Shown: positions 23,501 to 34,632, counted from the stretch's first letter. The stretch is 64,000 bases of DNA from Agrypnus murinus (GCA_929113105.1 OV816030.1:6871619-6935618); one strand, 5' to 3'. Notes: generated by a model from the letters alone, not told the origin. Made by a program: numbers and translations.

Positions 23501-24422
23501 AATAAAGCTTGATATCATTAGTGCCTAACTGACATAATTACCGAGAAAAAAATATGTTCAATTATTAAAGTAACACGTCAAATACATAGACACTCCTGGT
23601 AATAATGGAACCAATCTTACATGAAAACTGTGAGTTACATTAAAATTTGAAGTCGAACCATAAAATTATTATAAAAATTTATAAAAAACTATTTTATTAA
23701 TGAAAATGCCAAAGCACTTTAATAATAACAATAATTACTATTATTACTATAATTTTCTACACCCTAAATGACAAAAATATGACTTTATAAACTCAAAAAA
23801 GTATTAATAAATGCGACTAACAATTCTGAACGTACACAAAACAATCTGCAACAATTCTTCTTTTGCATACATTGTTATTAAATTCTGTTATTTAAGAAAT
23901 AATGCAAAGTTTTGTTAATGAGGTTATTAAATTTGGTTTAAAACTAATTCAATTCTTTTGATAAAGCTGTCAAAATAGGTAAAATTGGTTGCATAATTAC
24001 CAGCAGTGTCAATGCATTTGACGCGTTACTTTAATAATAGAACATATATACAGGAAATTATCATGTAATAGTTATTTATGATACAAGTGAGAATAATTAT
24101 TAAGATATTATCCACGAACGAAAGATTGACATTCGGGTTAGTTTTTTTGAGTTCCATACAACGTTTTATCCAATACCTCTTTATTTAAGTTCAAATATTC
24201 AATTACTTAATTTCCTTACTGCTAAATAAGTGTCGCAATAAAAGCGTCAAACCATGAAAGTTTAGCAAGTTTCTGGTACAAATGCATTTTATAATTGTAA
24301 AACTCTGGTTAAGCAACAAGTTACTTTTAATTTTGGAGCATTTCGATTTTTGAATCATTTATGGGGCTTGATTTTCTTTAAATTTAAGTTTTTTACTTTT
24401 TTACTCCCCAAATGTCACGTTA
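20563..24422. other. Gene-free stretch with promoter-like and LTR-like hints
   Basis: No gene recognised. At 20,850-20,875 the minus strand reads TCTGGCGGGGTGTTAAAA, which resembles a polypurine tract followed by an LTR start, but no matching LTR end was found. At about 21,822 CATATAAAAGGCCC is a plausible TATA box preceded by TGACGTCA (about 21,767). Phrases such as TTAAGATTGTGAGCAC- and TCTCATG-like words recur at 21,330-21,470. At 23,440 ATGGTGTTTCACTTAAGATA resembles ends of small insect transposons. Confidence 0.3.
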
Positions 24423-24870
24423 TTAATTCCTTGAATTGCTTTGGAAGGCCAGATTGTCCCTAATTTTTGTATTAGCGTTTATAAAAATATTCTTGTCGAT
24501 TGCTTTTGGAATGTTTTCATTTTTTTTCTGCTTGAAATTAAATTTTGTGGGGGAGTCTTTACATATTTTGCTTAAATGACTAAAATTCCTAGCTACTGTA
24601 TTTACATCGATCCTCCTTACTTTTTGTTTATGAAGATTATAGCATAACTTTACGGTAAGTTTATACGAGGTTTGGAAAATTACTTGGTACTTATCGATCT
24701 GTCTTGCTCCAGTAAGATATGAAGGCGTTAAAGGATCTTTTTGCGTTGCGATTAGATCAGTAGCACCATGTTTATACAGTGAGATCAAAAATGATCGTCC
24801 TGGTCCTACATTACTTTCCACGAGCTCTATATCAATACGAGGATAGATCGAAAGATTTCTAGGACAAGAC
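24423..24870 (-). CDS. Unrecognised ~145-codon open reading frame beside mariner
   Basis: The minus-strand frame runs out of the mariner 3' end and continues about 145 codons to a stop at 24,423. The first ~25 codons of the longest frame (to about 24,870) are mariner 3' sequence in a wrong register, so the natural start, if any, lies inside. The remainder has mixed, protein-like composition, with the block SLYKHGATDLIATQKDP, a central aromatic block (KYQVIFQTSYKL), then Lys/Asn-rich sequence. There is no known motif, signal peptide or membrane segment. In DNA this AT-rich, 145 open codons is longer than most chance frames but not decisive. It could be an exon of a host gene, another transposon's ORF, or chance. 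Confidence 0.25.
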
Positions 24871-24914
24871 GAAAAAAACAACATTTTGGGGAAAATCGTA
24901 TTTATTTTTCTACA

Positions 24915-26050
24915 TAGTCTCCTTTCAGCTCTACACATTTAATACAACGCTTTTCAAGACCCTTTACAAAAATAAGAACTATCCATACCTTCAAAATATC
25001 CATTTACAGCTTCGATGATTTCAGTATTCGATGAAAGTTTCTTTCCAACCAACCATTTCTTGAGATTTGGGAACAAGAAGAAATCCGACGGTGTCAAGTC
25101 TGGCGAATAGGGTGCATGTTCAATTAACTGGAATCATAGTTCGTGTAGTTTCGCGTTCGCAATTGCCGACTTGTGGGATGGGGCGTTATTCTGGTGGTAC
25201 AAGACCTTTTTCTTTGCCAAATGATGTCTTTTAGCTTTGATTTCTTTGTTCGGTCTGTCTGCGTTTGAACATGTTTAGACATTGCTGAGAAATGATCATT
25301 CGAACTCGCTTTTCGTCGATTGCCAGCAGACGCGGCACCCATCTAGCACTAAGCTTTTTTATGTCCAAATGTTGATGTAAAATGCAATGTACACGGTCTT
25401 ATGAAATGCTTACTTCATTCTGCGATCCTTCATCACGATTTCATGGACTTTTTCAATTGTTTCTTCATCGGTAGCTGTTTTTGGTCTGCCACAAATAGTA
25501 GCGACAACGATTGATCTCGCCGCTGGAGCAAAATCACGTTGGCGACATTGAATATTACCAGATTTGACATTCTGTCACAATAAATCTTAGGTTTAATAAT
25601 AATCATGAACAAAAACATTCACAGTTTAATATTAATTTGATAATGGACATTCACGTTTGGTAAAAACGACCATATTAATATGATATATATTTCTGTAATT
25701 CTAATTTTTTAATAACTTTTTATTAAAATTCCGCGACACCATGCATCTAGCAATTTTTTGTTTATTAAAGTTTGTATCAAGTTTGCTCCACAATGTCGCT
25801 ACTATATGAAATAGAGGGGCTATAGTCTGCCACAACGTAGTGCGTCCTCTATGCTTGTTCTACCGCGTTTAAATTCAGCAGCCCAGTTTGCAACTGTTGC
25901 ATACGAAGGCGAAGACTGATCATCAACTTCATCTAACTCCGTTTTTATTTGTTTAGCATTTAAGCCTTTAAAAAAGAAATGTTTCAACACTGCACGGAAC
26001 TCGGTTTTTTGAAAATTTGACAACTGTTGTACGAACAATGGCGCTTTCAA
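24915..26050 (-). mobile_element. Mariner (DD34D) transposon, interrupted and decayed
   Basis: The N-terminal half is open from an ATG at 26,050 (KHFFFKGLNAKQIKTELDEV, then TVANWAAEFKRGRTS), the helix-turn-helix DNA-binding region of mariner transposase. After a 341-bp interruption the frame resumes with GRPKTATDEETIEKVHEIV. It then passes, through frameshifts and a small deletion, WVPRLLAIDEKR, YHQNNAPSHKS and YSPDLTPSDFFLFPNLKKW, and ends with VELKGDYVEK at about 24,915. The second catalytic Asp (family motif HQDNAP) is Asn here. The third (SPDLTPSD) is kept. Transposase would cut at the TIRs and insert at TA, but no TIRs could be located and the gene is inactive. Confidence 0.85.
25495..25824. 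mobile_element. 330-bp non-autonomous element inside mariner, 11-bp TSD
   Basis: The mariner frame breaks exactly at GTCTGCCACAA, which is present at 25,484-25,494 and again at 25,825-25,835. Removing one copy plus the intervening 330 bp restores the expected transposase order, so this is an insertion with an 11-bp target duplication. The insert holds an inverted pair: ATAGTAGCGACA at its left end and TGTCGCTACTAT near the right end (about 25,794-25,806), each followed inward by a GGAGCAAA/TTTGCTCC block. There is no coding capacity. The TSD length suits Mutator-like elements (9-11 bp), but the TIRs are not at both extreme ends, so the superfamily stays open. Confidence 0.7.
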
Positions 26051-28335
26051 AACAAGTGATCAGCACCATAGATAAACAATATTTAATAGATGGTTATGTC
26101 CATACTAGCTTTTGTATCAAAAACTCCATCTATCAACGTGGATCATTAACTAATTTATGGCGCAAATTTCGAAATTTGCATTGCTTCAAAAGAATATATT
26201 ATTGATCGTAATACAGATGATCGTTAATGATTGTAATTTTTTGACTGTTAATTATAACTATTTATTTGTTGCAAAATATGCTAAAAATTAAAAACAGTTA
26301 AAAAATATAATCATTTACGAACATTTAAAATTATAGAAGTACTGAGTATATGCAACTATTAGGAAAAGATATGCCAGTTTAAAGAAAAGTTATTTATTAA
26401 ATTAGGGTGGTATTTTGCATTAAGGGCATCAACAGACACCACTACAGAACAAAACTATTTTACATTATAAATTACTTAACGTTTAACTTAAAACAATCAA
26501 ATTAACTAGATTGCTGTTCATATCTATCATTAGTTACTTTTTTATATCATTTCTTTGTGTTGTTTAAAATAAGGTAGCTGGTTGCGGGGCCCCACTAGCT
26601 CCCGGGCATACGCCCGTCTGACCGACCTTAGAGATGCTTCTGGTTCAGGTATAAAGTTTAAATTTGATTTTTGAGCTGAAAAATAATATTTGTGTTATTC
26701 TAGTTCTCCATTTAACTTCAGTAATTTCTATAATAGTTTGTTCTACTCACCTTCAGTTACACATGCGGTTCTCAACTCTCAAAGATATCGTTTCATATTT
26801 TTATTAGGAAAGGAAAGTATTGCAATGGCTTCTTTTCTTAACAGACTAATAAACGTCTTCTTGCACAACATATATATGACGTATTCGATAACTTCTCTAT
26901 GTAGTGTGTGACGATTTTTTTTAAGTTTTCATTTCCGTACATTTCAATTCAAATATTAACAGTGACTAAATACTTTCTACAATAATAATTCATTTGCAAA
27001 TTTTTTGCCAAAGATGATGCCAAATTATTTTTACAATGCCATGGAAACAAGTCAGATTAACTTTTATTTTTTTTATATTACTCAATTTTACTATTGCCAC
27101 TTGGATCGTTTACCTAAATAAAATTTCTGAAAACAGTGCCATCTACCCGCGTGGACAACCTACTAAGATATCGGATAGTAACTATGGAGACAATAGAGTC
27201 CATTAAAGATAATCATCTATAATATAATTTTATCTAGGATCAGCACGCGCGCATAACGCCATCTTGTGGTTCATTCTAGAAACATTCCGATGTATCCTCT
27301 CGTACGTGCATTCATCACATGAGGGTTAGAAGAACAGCAGTGGTGTGCGGATGAAATTCCAGGTTTCCCTAGCTTTACTTTAAAAATTGGATGTGAATAT
27401 TGATATCAACCTAGTTGAAAGTAGTGTAGGATTAGAATGATTATTCTTGATCTCACTGTGTATTCTTTTGAGAGATACCGAACCAGTATCCTAGATTTTT
27501 CTGATAGTTTAAAAACTCTACAATCGTCGACCGCTTCCGGGCTTGTTAGTACCTCGTTGAAACTTTTCATGTCCTACTTTAGTAAACTCGCAAAGACTTA
27601 ACACCACTTTAATTGCTCTTTTTTGTTTCAAATGAGCAGTTACGTGGTTTTATTGCTTTTAAAAACGGTAGACGTTGCTAATTTTTCTACCTTACTGTAC
27701 ATAAATATCAATTCTATTGCTACAGTTTGTTTTTGTTCTATTTGTGTCTAGAAACACAATGGTCAACCAACCTAACAGCTTGACTGCTAACAACTTCCTT
27801 TAGACAGTCTGCTGTGTTTCCTTTATCTAACCTGTGTAAAGTAACGACGTAGGTATGTAGAAAAGGGCTATCTAAATAATCGCTTTTCTTTGGTTTGGGA
27901 CTGTTCCACTTTTCTTCCACTTTGCGTAGTGACAAATACACTTTCTAAGTCTTCATTTCATCTTTTGTTTACTGTAGAATTCTCGTCCTGACTTTCTGAA
28001 TTATCACTGCCATCCTTTTGAAATTCGAACAGCAAAGCCTTTTTTTCTCGTGCATATATTTTTTGAGGAAAAATACGTTGAGTTGGTTATAGCAGTATTC
28101 CATCCATTGCCGTCTTTTTCGCAAACATTTTTTTTTAATTTTGCTAGTGACCAATCAATACGTTTAGTGATTTCATTGCTATTTTAACTACGCATTCTTT
28201 CTTTATTTTAGTTTTTTATTTTCTTTATTTCTTTAAGTCAAACAACCTACCTATATATAGTACTATCAGCTTGTACTTGCACCTTATTGTCAAAACTGTC
28301 GTTTCTACCGCATGTAAGTCTGGTACAGCTACTTC
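26051..28335. other. Gene-free stretch
   Basis: No recognised gene. At 26,576-26,640 a GC-rich patch (GCGGGGCCCCACTAGC, CCCGGGCATACGCCCG) resembles the end of a hAT-type element, but no partner end was found. Minus-strand frames at 27,738-27,941 and 27,969-28,154 lie downstream of the BEL/Pao integrase relic on the same strand and might be its decayed C-terminal region; I cannot confirm that. Confidence 0.3.
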
Positions 28336-28339
28336 TTTC

Positions 28340-29020
28340 TTTTCTTGTAAAAACATAAAGGAGTCAAACAGTAGGTCTTGTTTATTGTCGAAGATGTAAG
28401 TAATATATGTGGAATTAACAATTATTGCTTTGCAGTCACATAATAAAGTCAGAAGCTCTTCATAATGTAAAGTTGTTTTTTTTAACTTTTTTCAGTAAAT
28501 CTTTCAGTATCCATATTAGGCGCTCTCACCATATTTCACACCATGATGTTGTGAGAGGATTATATTCCATTTAATTTTCTCTACTATGCTAAAGTTGCGC
28601 AACTGATTCCAATTGTAAATGCCAAATAAGCTTTAGTGCCGACGGAATTTGTGCCATTATCACTATAAAAAATTGCCGGTCTACCACGTCTAGAAACAAA
28701 TTAACTAAGTGCTTCAAAAAACGCAGGTTAAAATGCTGGTCTAAATTTTTGTTTTATCTGTTATAAAGAATAAGACAGTTACCTCAAACACTGCTGTATC
28801 TTTTAGAAGATCTCTAGGGAGATTTTGACAACTTTCAAAACCTTTTTCGCCGTTTGTTTCACAGCATACACGCTTTGAAATGACACCGACATAGTTTTCC
28901 GACCTCCAATTCTACAAAATTTCTTGCGTAGAATATTCGAAAGAGTAAGCCTTCGTAATGATAGACAGTTTTTAAAGGAAAAGAATCGAAAAAATCGAAG
29001 AATCTTCTCGTTCTTCATCT
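28340..29020 (-). pseudogene. BEL/Pao retrotransposon integrase, decayed fragment
   Basis: Minus-strand pieces in order match the integrase end of BEL/Pao pol. CRIGGRKTMS (about 28,910) is followed in another frame by NLPRDLLKDTAVFEV (about 28,790). FVSRRGRPAIFYSDNGTNSV (about 28,690-28,630) is the core block with the second catalytic Asp of the DDE triad. HYEELLTLLCDCKAIIVNS (about 28,450) is the part after the third catalytic residue. About 60 residues between the second and third blocks are missing, including the first Asp, and several stops occur, so it is inactive. Integrase joins the reverse-transcribed copy to the genome. No LTRs could be tied to this piece, although an 876-bp solo LTR lies 1.5 kb away. 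Confidence 0.7.
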
Positions 29021-29791
29021 TCATCAGTAATCACATAAGTCTCTCCCACCAACTATCTAGTCCGTTAATTACAGACTACGCAAAATGCAATATATTAATT
29101 AATAATTAAATAAAGTTGTGTACACGCCAACGAATTGATCGTTGTGCTGTTGTAACACATATATGAAAGGGGAAACATTATTAAAATTGCAGTGTTGCGT
29201 GATGCAAACACTAAAGAAAACTAAGGAGCTTTTGTAAACCGCTGACGGCAACATTAAAAAACCCAGAGGACATTAAATTGGTTTAAATAAACCATTTTGG
29301 AATGCAAGACATTTTATCACAATAAAATTAATTTCAATCATCTATTTTAAAAATTAAGATCGGGATGTAACTAATTCAAATTTAATGATTTACAATTCAT
29401 TAGTTTAACCTTATTTGTGATTGCACTTTTGAACACTGAAGTAGTGCGATTTTGTTAAGTTGCACATTTGTCATAATAATATAACTTTTTTTACAAAATT
29501 GGTACTAAATAATAAATCTTGAAAATAATTGGCGTTTGTCATTTTGAGATGACTGAAAACTTAATTTTTTTCTGATTCTGTCAGTAGACAATGCTCCCTA
29601 GAGTATAAATTTTACTCTTTACATTTACACTTGTATTACACTCTTTTGGCACTTTTCAATACCGGTGACTGACTTTCCTTTTAGCGATTTTTTCTGGTGT
29701 AGCTTAACAGGAAGGGTTAAAACTCGAAATGAGACACACTTTTAAATTATTAAATTAAACAACACTAATATTTATTTTAAAAAAAAGGTAC
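29021..29791. other. Gene-free AT-rich stretch
   Basis: No recognisable gene or element end. It separates the BEL/Pao integrase relic from a Mag-like LTR. Confidence 0.35.
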
Positions 29792-29970
29792 TGTTGTGAA
29801 TGGCTCACAACTTGCATTCATTACGTAGATACGTAATGATACTAGGCAACGGGAATAATAAAACAAGCAGAATAAATATCCTTAAATAAAAATAAGTTTA
29901 TGTTTTATTTGATCTTAATTAAATAAGTAGATTGCCCTCAAGAGCTAACTCAACAGCTCCCGCAACTACA
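29792..29970 (+). mobile_element. 5' LTR of a Mag-like Ty3/Gypsy element
   Basis: A 179-bp block begins TGTTGTG and ends CAACTACA (TG...CA). It contains AATAAA-type signals and is followed directly by TTTGGTAACCCC, which looks like the primer-binding site after a Mag-type LTR. About 260 bp further on, a gag-like reading frame starts on the same strand. The rest of the element is missing after about 30,312, so no 3' LTR or TSD is available. Confidence 0.55.
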
Positions 29971-30231
29971 TTTGGTAACCCCTCGTTCCTGAAGAAGAAT
30001 TTAGCAGCACTGGTCTTTGCCTGCTGCCTTGAATTCTCCAGGTGAACCACTACTAGTTCTCCCTTCATCATCTGTCATCAACTACTACTCGACGTCTGTC
30101 ATCGTGAGATCCTGCTACCTGCTTCGCTTGCGTGACTTGTCGTGGCTGGTTAGAGATGACCGTTGGAACCGGAACTAGTGCTCCTTCTCATCCGATAAGT
30201 TTCAAATTATTTTTACTTATTTAATATTTCA

Positions 30232-30312
30232 AATGGCGACTGTCAAAGTTCCATTTCCAGTTTTTACGAGTAACTACATCGACCTGTATTTTATTTTGGT
30301 GGAAAGATACTT
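30232..30312 (+). pseudogene. Gag start of the Mag-like Gypsy element, truncated
   Basis: An ATG-initiated frame reads MATVKVPFPVFTSNYIDLYF and then LVERYF. This fits the N-terminus of gag of Mag-like Ty3/Gypsy elements, where a KxPPFW..D.E.(W/Y)F..VE..F pattern opens the protein. After 27 codons it runs into a TA-rich low-complexity tract (30,310-30,352) and stops. The downstream pol gene is absent, so only LTR, leader and the first gag codons remain. Identification rests on position behind the LTR plus this short pattern. Confidence 0.5.
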
Positions 30313-30552
30313 TATATAATATATAATATAATATATATAATATATATAAAATAACGAAAAAAATTAATAGGAAACTAAAAATTGGCATAGATATTGGCGG
30401 ATAGATACTGTTTAAGATTTTTGTCTGTCATTGGATATGTTTACTAGTAAGTACACACTGATATGCCGTAATAGGCCACATATTTTCTAGACCTTCCTCG
30501 CTGTGTGTTCCCGTCCCCCCCACTAATCAAAATGTCTGCCATTGTAATATAT

Positions 30553-31428
30553 TGTCACAAACGGAAATATTTACAATTAAATATTTTATACAAAACGCAA
30601 CTTCTCTTCCGTTTGTACAATATAGCGTGCAAGGCCACATTCAGTTACCCACGCTAGTTAGCAGCTGCAGTCTCGCAACCGACATGTGCGCGAACACATA
30701 CGAGGTCTTCTCCGAAGCGCGCTCACTTCGCCCACCATTGTATTCGTTGGCATGCAACTTGGTCGCCTACTTACTCCGTACACGCGAGGCAACCTACATG
30801 ATTTGCAAGCAGGTGCACATTCCTTCGAGAGAATTTACCAACACTTCCGCACAGCTGCAGATTCGTGCCAGGCACCGGCAGCGCGCATGCAATCTACCCA
30901 CAAGCCTGCTGCCAGGAAGCATGAACTTCCTTAGCTGCTTACTGAGAACTTCTGCCTACTGATTCCCACTACGATACTAATTACTTCCTCGTCCAGCAGT
31001 ATATAACCAGGTTGCTTGAGCTATTCAAACCAGTCAGTGACCATGGCTCGAACAACAACAAGCAAGCTGGTGAGTACCTTCCAATTATTTTATGCTTAGT
31101 GCTTAGTTGAGTAGGCGGCGCTTAATCGACAACTCTCTGCGAAATTATGGGGAGTTGTATCCAGGCTTCCCGGCTTAGTTATAATTACTAGGAGACTAGC
31201 TCCTACGCTTAGTTAGTAGATTTAGTGCTAGAACAGGGTTGGTTCCTACCTCCCCTGTATTGTATTAGTTTAGGAGGACATGTACGTCCTCACAATATGT
31301 ACTCAACATGTATGTTAACCTTTTGTACTCTCTTTATTGTCTTTAGTATATAGTTGTTTTTTACAACTTGTGTTTGATTTATCTCTACCTCTGACTACGT
31401 CCTCCAGTCACGAAAACCCCACGTGACA
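30553..31428 (+). mobile_element. Solo LTR, 876 bp, with 4-bp TSD
   Basis: The block starts TGTCAC and ends GTGACA, a 6-bp inverted repeat in TG...CA form. It is flanked on both sides by ATAT (30,549-30,552 and 31,429-31,432). It is far more GC-rich than its surroundings and contains a TATA/Inr promoter. No internal retroelement sequence lies next to it, so it looks like a solo LTR left by LTR-LTR recombination. The size suits BEL/Pao or Gypsy. The 136-codon open frame at 30,552-30,962 lies in the U3 region and is not taken as a gene. Strand is set by the promoter. Confidence 0.65.
31000..31038 (+). promoter_or_regulatory. TATA/Inr promoter of the solo LTR
   Basis: TATATAA at 31,000-31,006 is followed about 34 bp later by GTCAGTG, an insect-type initiator (TCAGT at 31,034). 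A CCATGG lies directly after, then CTGGTGAGT resembles a splice donor at about 31,070. This fits an LTR U3/R boundary. Confidence 0.5.
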
Positions 31429-31432
31429 ATAT

Positions 31433-32867
31433 TACATAAAATATTATTTACCGTCATCACATCAAAAATCAGCTTTACTTATATCAAGTTTTTGTATTAA
31501 TATTTTTTAACCCTTTCACTCTCTCCCGCTACTCTCTCCACCACTGATATGTGGCAGAACTTCCAATTAAAGTTTACCTATGTTAAGACAGTACAATGGC
31601 ATCAAAAACTTTCTTAATGAAATGACGTAATTATTTTTGGCGCTGGCTCTTAGACTATTATGATAATTATTGAAAAAAGATGCAATTAGCAAAAAAACAT
31701 TTAGATAAAATTCGATTTAAAAGTATAGTCATCAATTATAACATGTTATCACCTTATCACTTTCACGTAACTTAATCACTATCACTAAACTCAGTAGCGG
31801 CGACTTGGAGTTGAAAATCCAGTGGCGGCGTATGTGTAACTTACATCCGAATCGCGACGATTTTGTTGTTCAATTTGTAAAGTATTATTATTAATATTAG
31901 ATAAAGAATTTTCTTTATACAGTTTCGGAGGGAATTACAAATTGTTGAGAACGGCAGACCAAAGCCAGAACTTTTAAATTTAACAACAAAGATTAAAACC
32001 TGCACCAGGTATTTTGCTAAAAAAAAAACGGAAAACCGAGTTGCATTATAAATAAATAGTAGTACTTTTTTTTTAAATAAAGAATAATAGTCAACAAATT
32101 CCATAAGTATAAAAAACGTATTCTTTTGCACATTGTGATTAAATCTAAACGATCATAAAAATTTGAAAACGCTTTGTCACTTTTTATGATTGAATCATGT
32201 TAATTACAGAATCTATACGATTCAAAGGGGTAAGGGGATTACCAATCATGCTAAAAATATCTTACTAGGTGGGGGTTAATCAGTATTCAAAAGAACGAGA
32301 TGTGCTAAAAAATTACCAATTCGATTAATCATTATAGAGCAAAAGAATACTGCTGAAGTGTCAAAGTTCTTTAAAAAACTTTTAAGCTTAATAATTATAA
32401 CACTGTTTTTTATTGTACCTAGCTATATTAAAATTAAAATCGTGGTTGCTTCCCTAGCCTAAATTCTCACCGCACGCCATTGTAATGAATGTATATTTAT
32501 TACTTAAATTTTGTAATAATTTCTAATCTTTAACGTGCTGGTGTTATTTTTTTTCTTGTTTTTGTCAAAATAGTTAAGAAAATATTAAAGTGCACATGTC
32601 TTTTAGTTTTACTATATTATTGTTTAGTCTAATTTTAAATTTCTAAAATTTCTCGTTTAACCAAGAATTTTTTATAGTAATAGTTTAATATTGACAATCC
32701 AACTCGAAAATTTCTAACCAATCAAATTACAGAATTTTTCAAATTGGGACCAATGAAATTAGTTTTATAGTGAAAAAATCTATGTCAAAATGAAATGTCA
32801 AATTTAATTAAATTAATATTAACTACACACGCTAAATAAAAATTTGCTCGATGGATTGTCAAGCCGA
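31433..32867. other. Gene-free AT-rich stretch
   Basis: No recognised gene. GC-rich islets CAGTAGCGGCGACTTGG (31,793) and CAGTGGCGGCGTATGTG (31,821), and CACCGCACGCCATTG (about 32,470), look like hAT-type ends, but flanking 8-bp duplications do not match, so no element is called. Confidence 0.3.
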
Positions 32868-33043
32868 ATACAACTCGTGGTCTAATTTTTTCTTGCAAAA
32901 TTTATCGTTTAAGACATTCGTAGCTTTTGCTTTTGGAAAATTACACTCGTCTCCTGCGTCGACTCGTGTAGTTTTCGTTGCGAAAGCTACTCATATCTGA
33001 AATGACAAATTTTGTCGGAAAAAATTAGACCACTTGTTATATT
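32868..33043. mobile_element. Fold-back MITE (long hairpin)
   Basis: Two arms of about 60-85 bp are inverted copies: the left contains GTGGTCTAATTTTTTC (32,879), the right GAAAAAATTAGACCAC (about 33,023). Both continue through AAAATTT.TC and GTAGCTTT(T/C)GC to an inner stem (AAAATTACACTCGTC / GACTCGTGTAGTTTTC) around a very small loop. No coding capacity. The RNA would fold into an almost complete hairpin. TSD unclear. Confidence 0.7.
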
Positions 33044-33214
33044 ATATGTGATTAAATTTAGAAGAGAGGAAAATTGTGAAACAATTTGTTATCAAATTAA
33101 TTATTTAATTACTATTATATTATTAATAGTAAGTTTTAAATGACAAAAAATACTATTTTTAAAATAATTTATTGTAAATAGTGTTTAAAATTTCAATGTC
33201 TGTTTTATAATATA

Positions 33215-34632
33215 CAAGGTCGCTGATATGTATGGAAACGGTCGATTATCTTCTAGAGATAGCTAGTGAACAATGTTAACTCCAAAAGTTTTAGGGTTTT
33301 TTAAAATCTATTACAGTAAAGACAAATTAAGTATACAGGATCAGTCAAAAAGTTATGACGAAACAAAGTTGCTTTTTTTAATGGAACACCTTGTATATTA
33401 TTTGATATTTCAATTTATCTCAAAATTCTAAACAAAATTATATAGCACATCATTCTACCTAAACTTAACCGTTTTCGAGATATCGAACATTGAAAATCAT
33501 TTTTACTACCTTCAAATTTATTAAAGAAAAAGCCCGAAGTGATGGATATTTATTATGAAAATTACACAAGGTTGGGGATGTAGTGATATGGATATGATAA
33601 AAATGCATGACACGAAAAAATGTATTTTTTAATGAATGTCCTGGATATTTTACATTTTATGAAAATAATAGTTATGCCAGAAAAAAAAGAGAAAACGAAT
33701 ATTTTCTTTGGAATTCTATTTTATAAGGTGATCAAAGTATTCACCATTTACTTCCTGCCAGTAATGAATTCGCTAAACAAAATTTTGTAGTGACTTTATA
33801 AGGGCATTGGGAGGAATATTGGAAATTTCTTGCCTTATCCTTTCTTCCAACTCTTCGATATTTTGCGGCTTATTTTTGTAGACTAGATTTTTTATATGAC
33901 CCCACAGAAAAAAGTCAAGCGGGATCATATCGGGAGACCTAACAGGCCATTTAATTGTCCCCCTACGTCCAATCCATTTTTCAGGAAAGATTTCATCTAG
34001 ATATGCCCGTGCCGCAAGTCCAAAATGTGGAGGAGCCCCATCTTGTTGAAACCATATTTGTTCTGTCGGTAAATTGGGAATGTTATTGTTCGGGAATAAT
34101 CGTCTAAGCTCCCGAATAATATGCTCTCGCAAAAGTAATAAATATCGTTCAGCGGTCAAATTATCGTTTATAAAATAGGGTTCTATGACGTGTCCACCAA
34201 TAATGCCACACCAAACATTTACTTTTTGTGGCCGTTGGGTGTGAACTTCCTCCATCCAATGTGGATTTTGGGTTGACCAGTACCTACAGTTGTGTCGGTT
34301 TACGTGCCCGTTTAAACAAAATGTAGCTTCGTCAGAAAATAATATGTGGGTGGCAAAGTTGGCATTTTGATTTAATTTATCCATAATAACTTCGCAGAAC
34401 TCGATTCTACGATCAAAATCGTCTTCACTTAATTCTTGTAAGAAATACACTTTATATGGACGGAATTTTTTCGGGTTTGCAAATTTTTTGAATGGAATAT
34501 CAACTCATGTTATTATTTAAAGCCCTCTGTTGTGTCGAATTTATTGGATTTTCGACCGCATCTAACATGACATTCAAAGAATTTTTTACTTTGGATGATA
34601 ATCGACCGGTTCCATACATATCAGCGACCCTG
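33215..34632 (-). mobile_element. DD41D (rosa-like) mariner-type transposon with 36-bp TIRs
   Basis: TIRs at 33,215-33,250 (starting CAAGGTCGCTGATATG) and 34,597-34,632 (reverse complement starting CAGGGTCGCTGATATG) match at 34 of 36 positions and are flanked by TA on both sides, the Tc1/mariner target. The element is 1,418 bp and codes on the minus strand for the catalytic part of a transposase. The N-terminal DNA-binding part is missing: only about 150 bp separate the open frame from the right TIR. About 475 bp of non-coding sequence lies between the frame and the left TIR and includes a GGAACACCTTGTAT phrase that may be a smaller nested insert. Confidence 0.85.
33727..34450 (-). pseudogene. 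DD41D mariner-type transposase, catalytic domain only
   Basis: The open frame (225 codons to a stop at 33,773) carries a complete-looking DDE catalytic core: HILFSDEATF (first Asp), WFQQDGAPPHF (second Asp) and SPDMIPLDFFLWG (third Asp). There are exactly 41 residues between the second and third Asp, hence DD41D as in the rosa/visitor group of mariner-like elements. The start of the reading, FLQELSEDDFDRR, matches the linker just before the core in this family. Beyond the stop the same frame continues with HYWQEVNGEYFDHLIK to about 33,727, so the stop is premature by about 16 codons. The missing N-terminal helix-turn-helix makes it unable to bind TIRs on its own. Confidence 0.85.

Noticed and set aside
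30552..30962. 136-codon open frame
   Set aside because: Lies in the U3 part of an LTR with clear ends and TSD; no known domain.
31793..32485. Possible hAT element with CAGTGGCG / CGCCATTG ends
   Set aside because: Terminal match is short and 8-bp flanks (TGAAAATC and TAATGAAT) do not agree.
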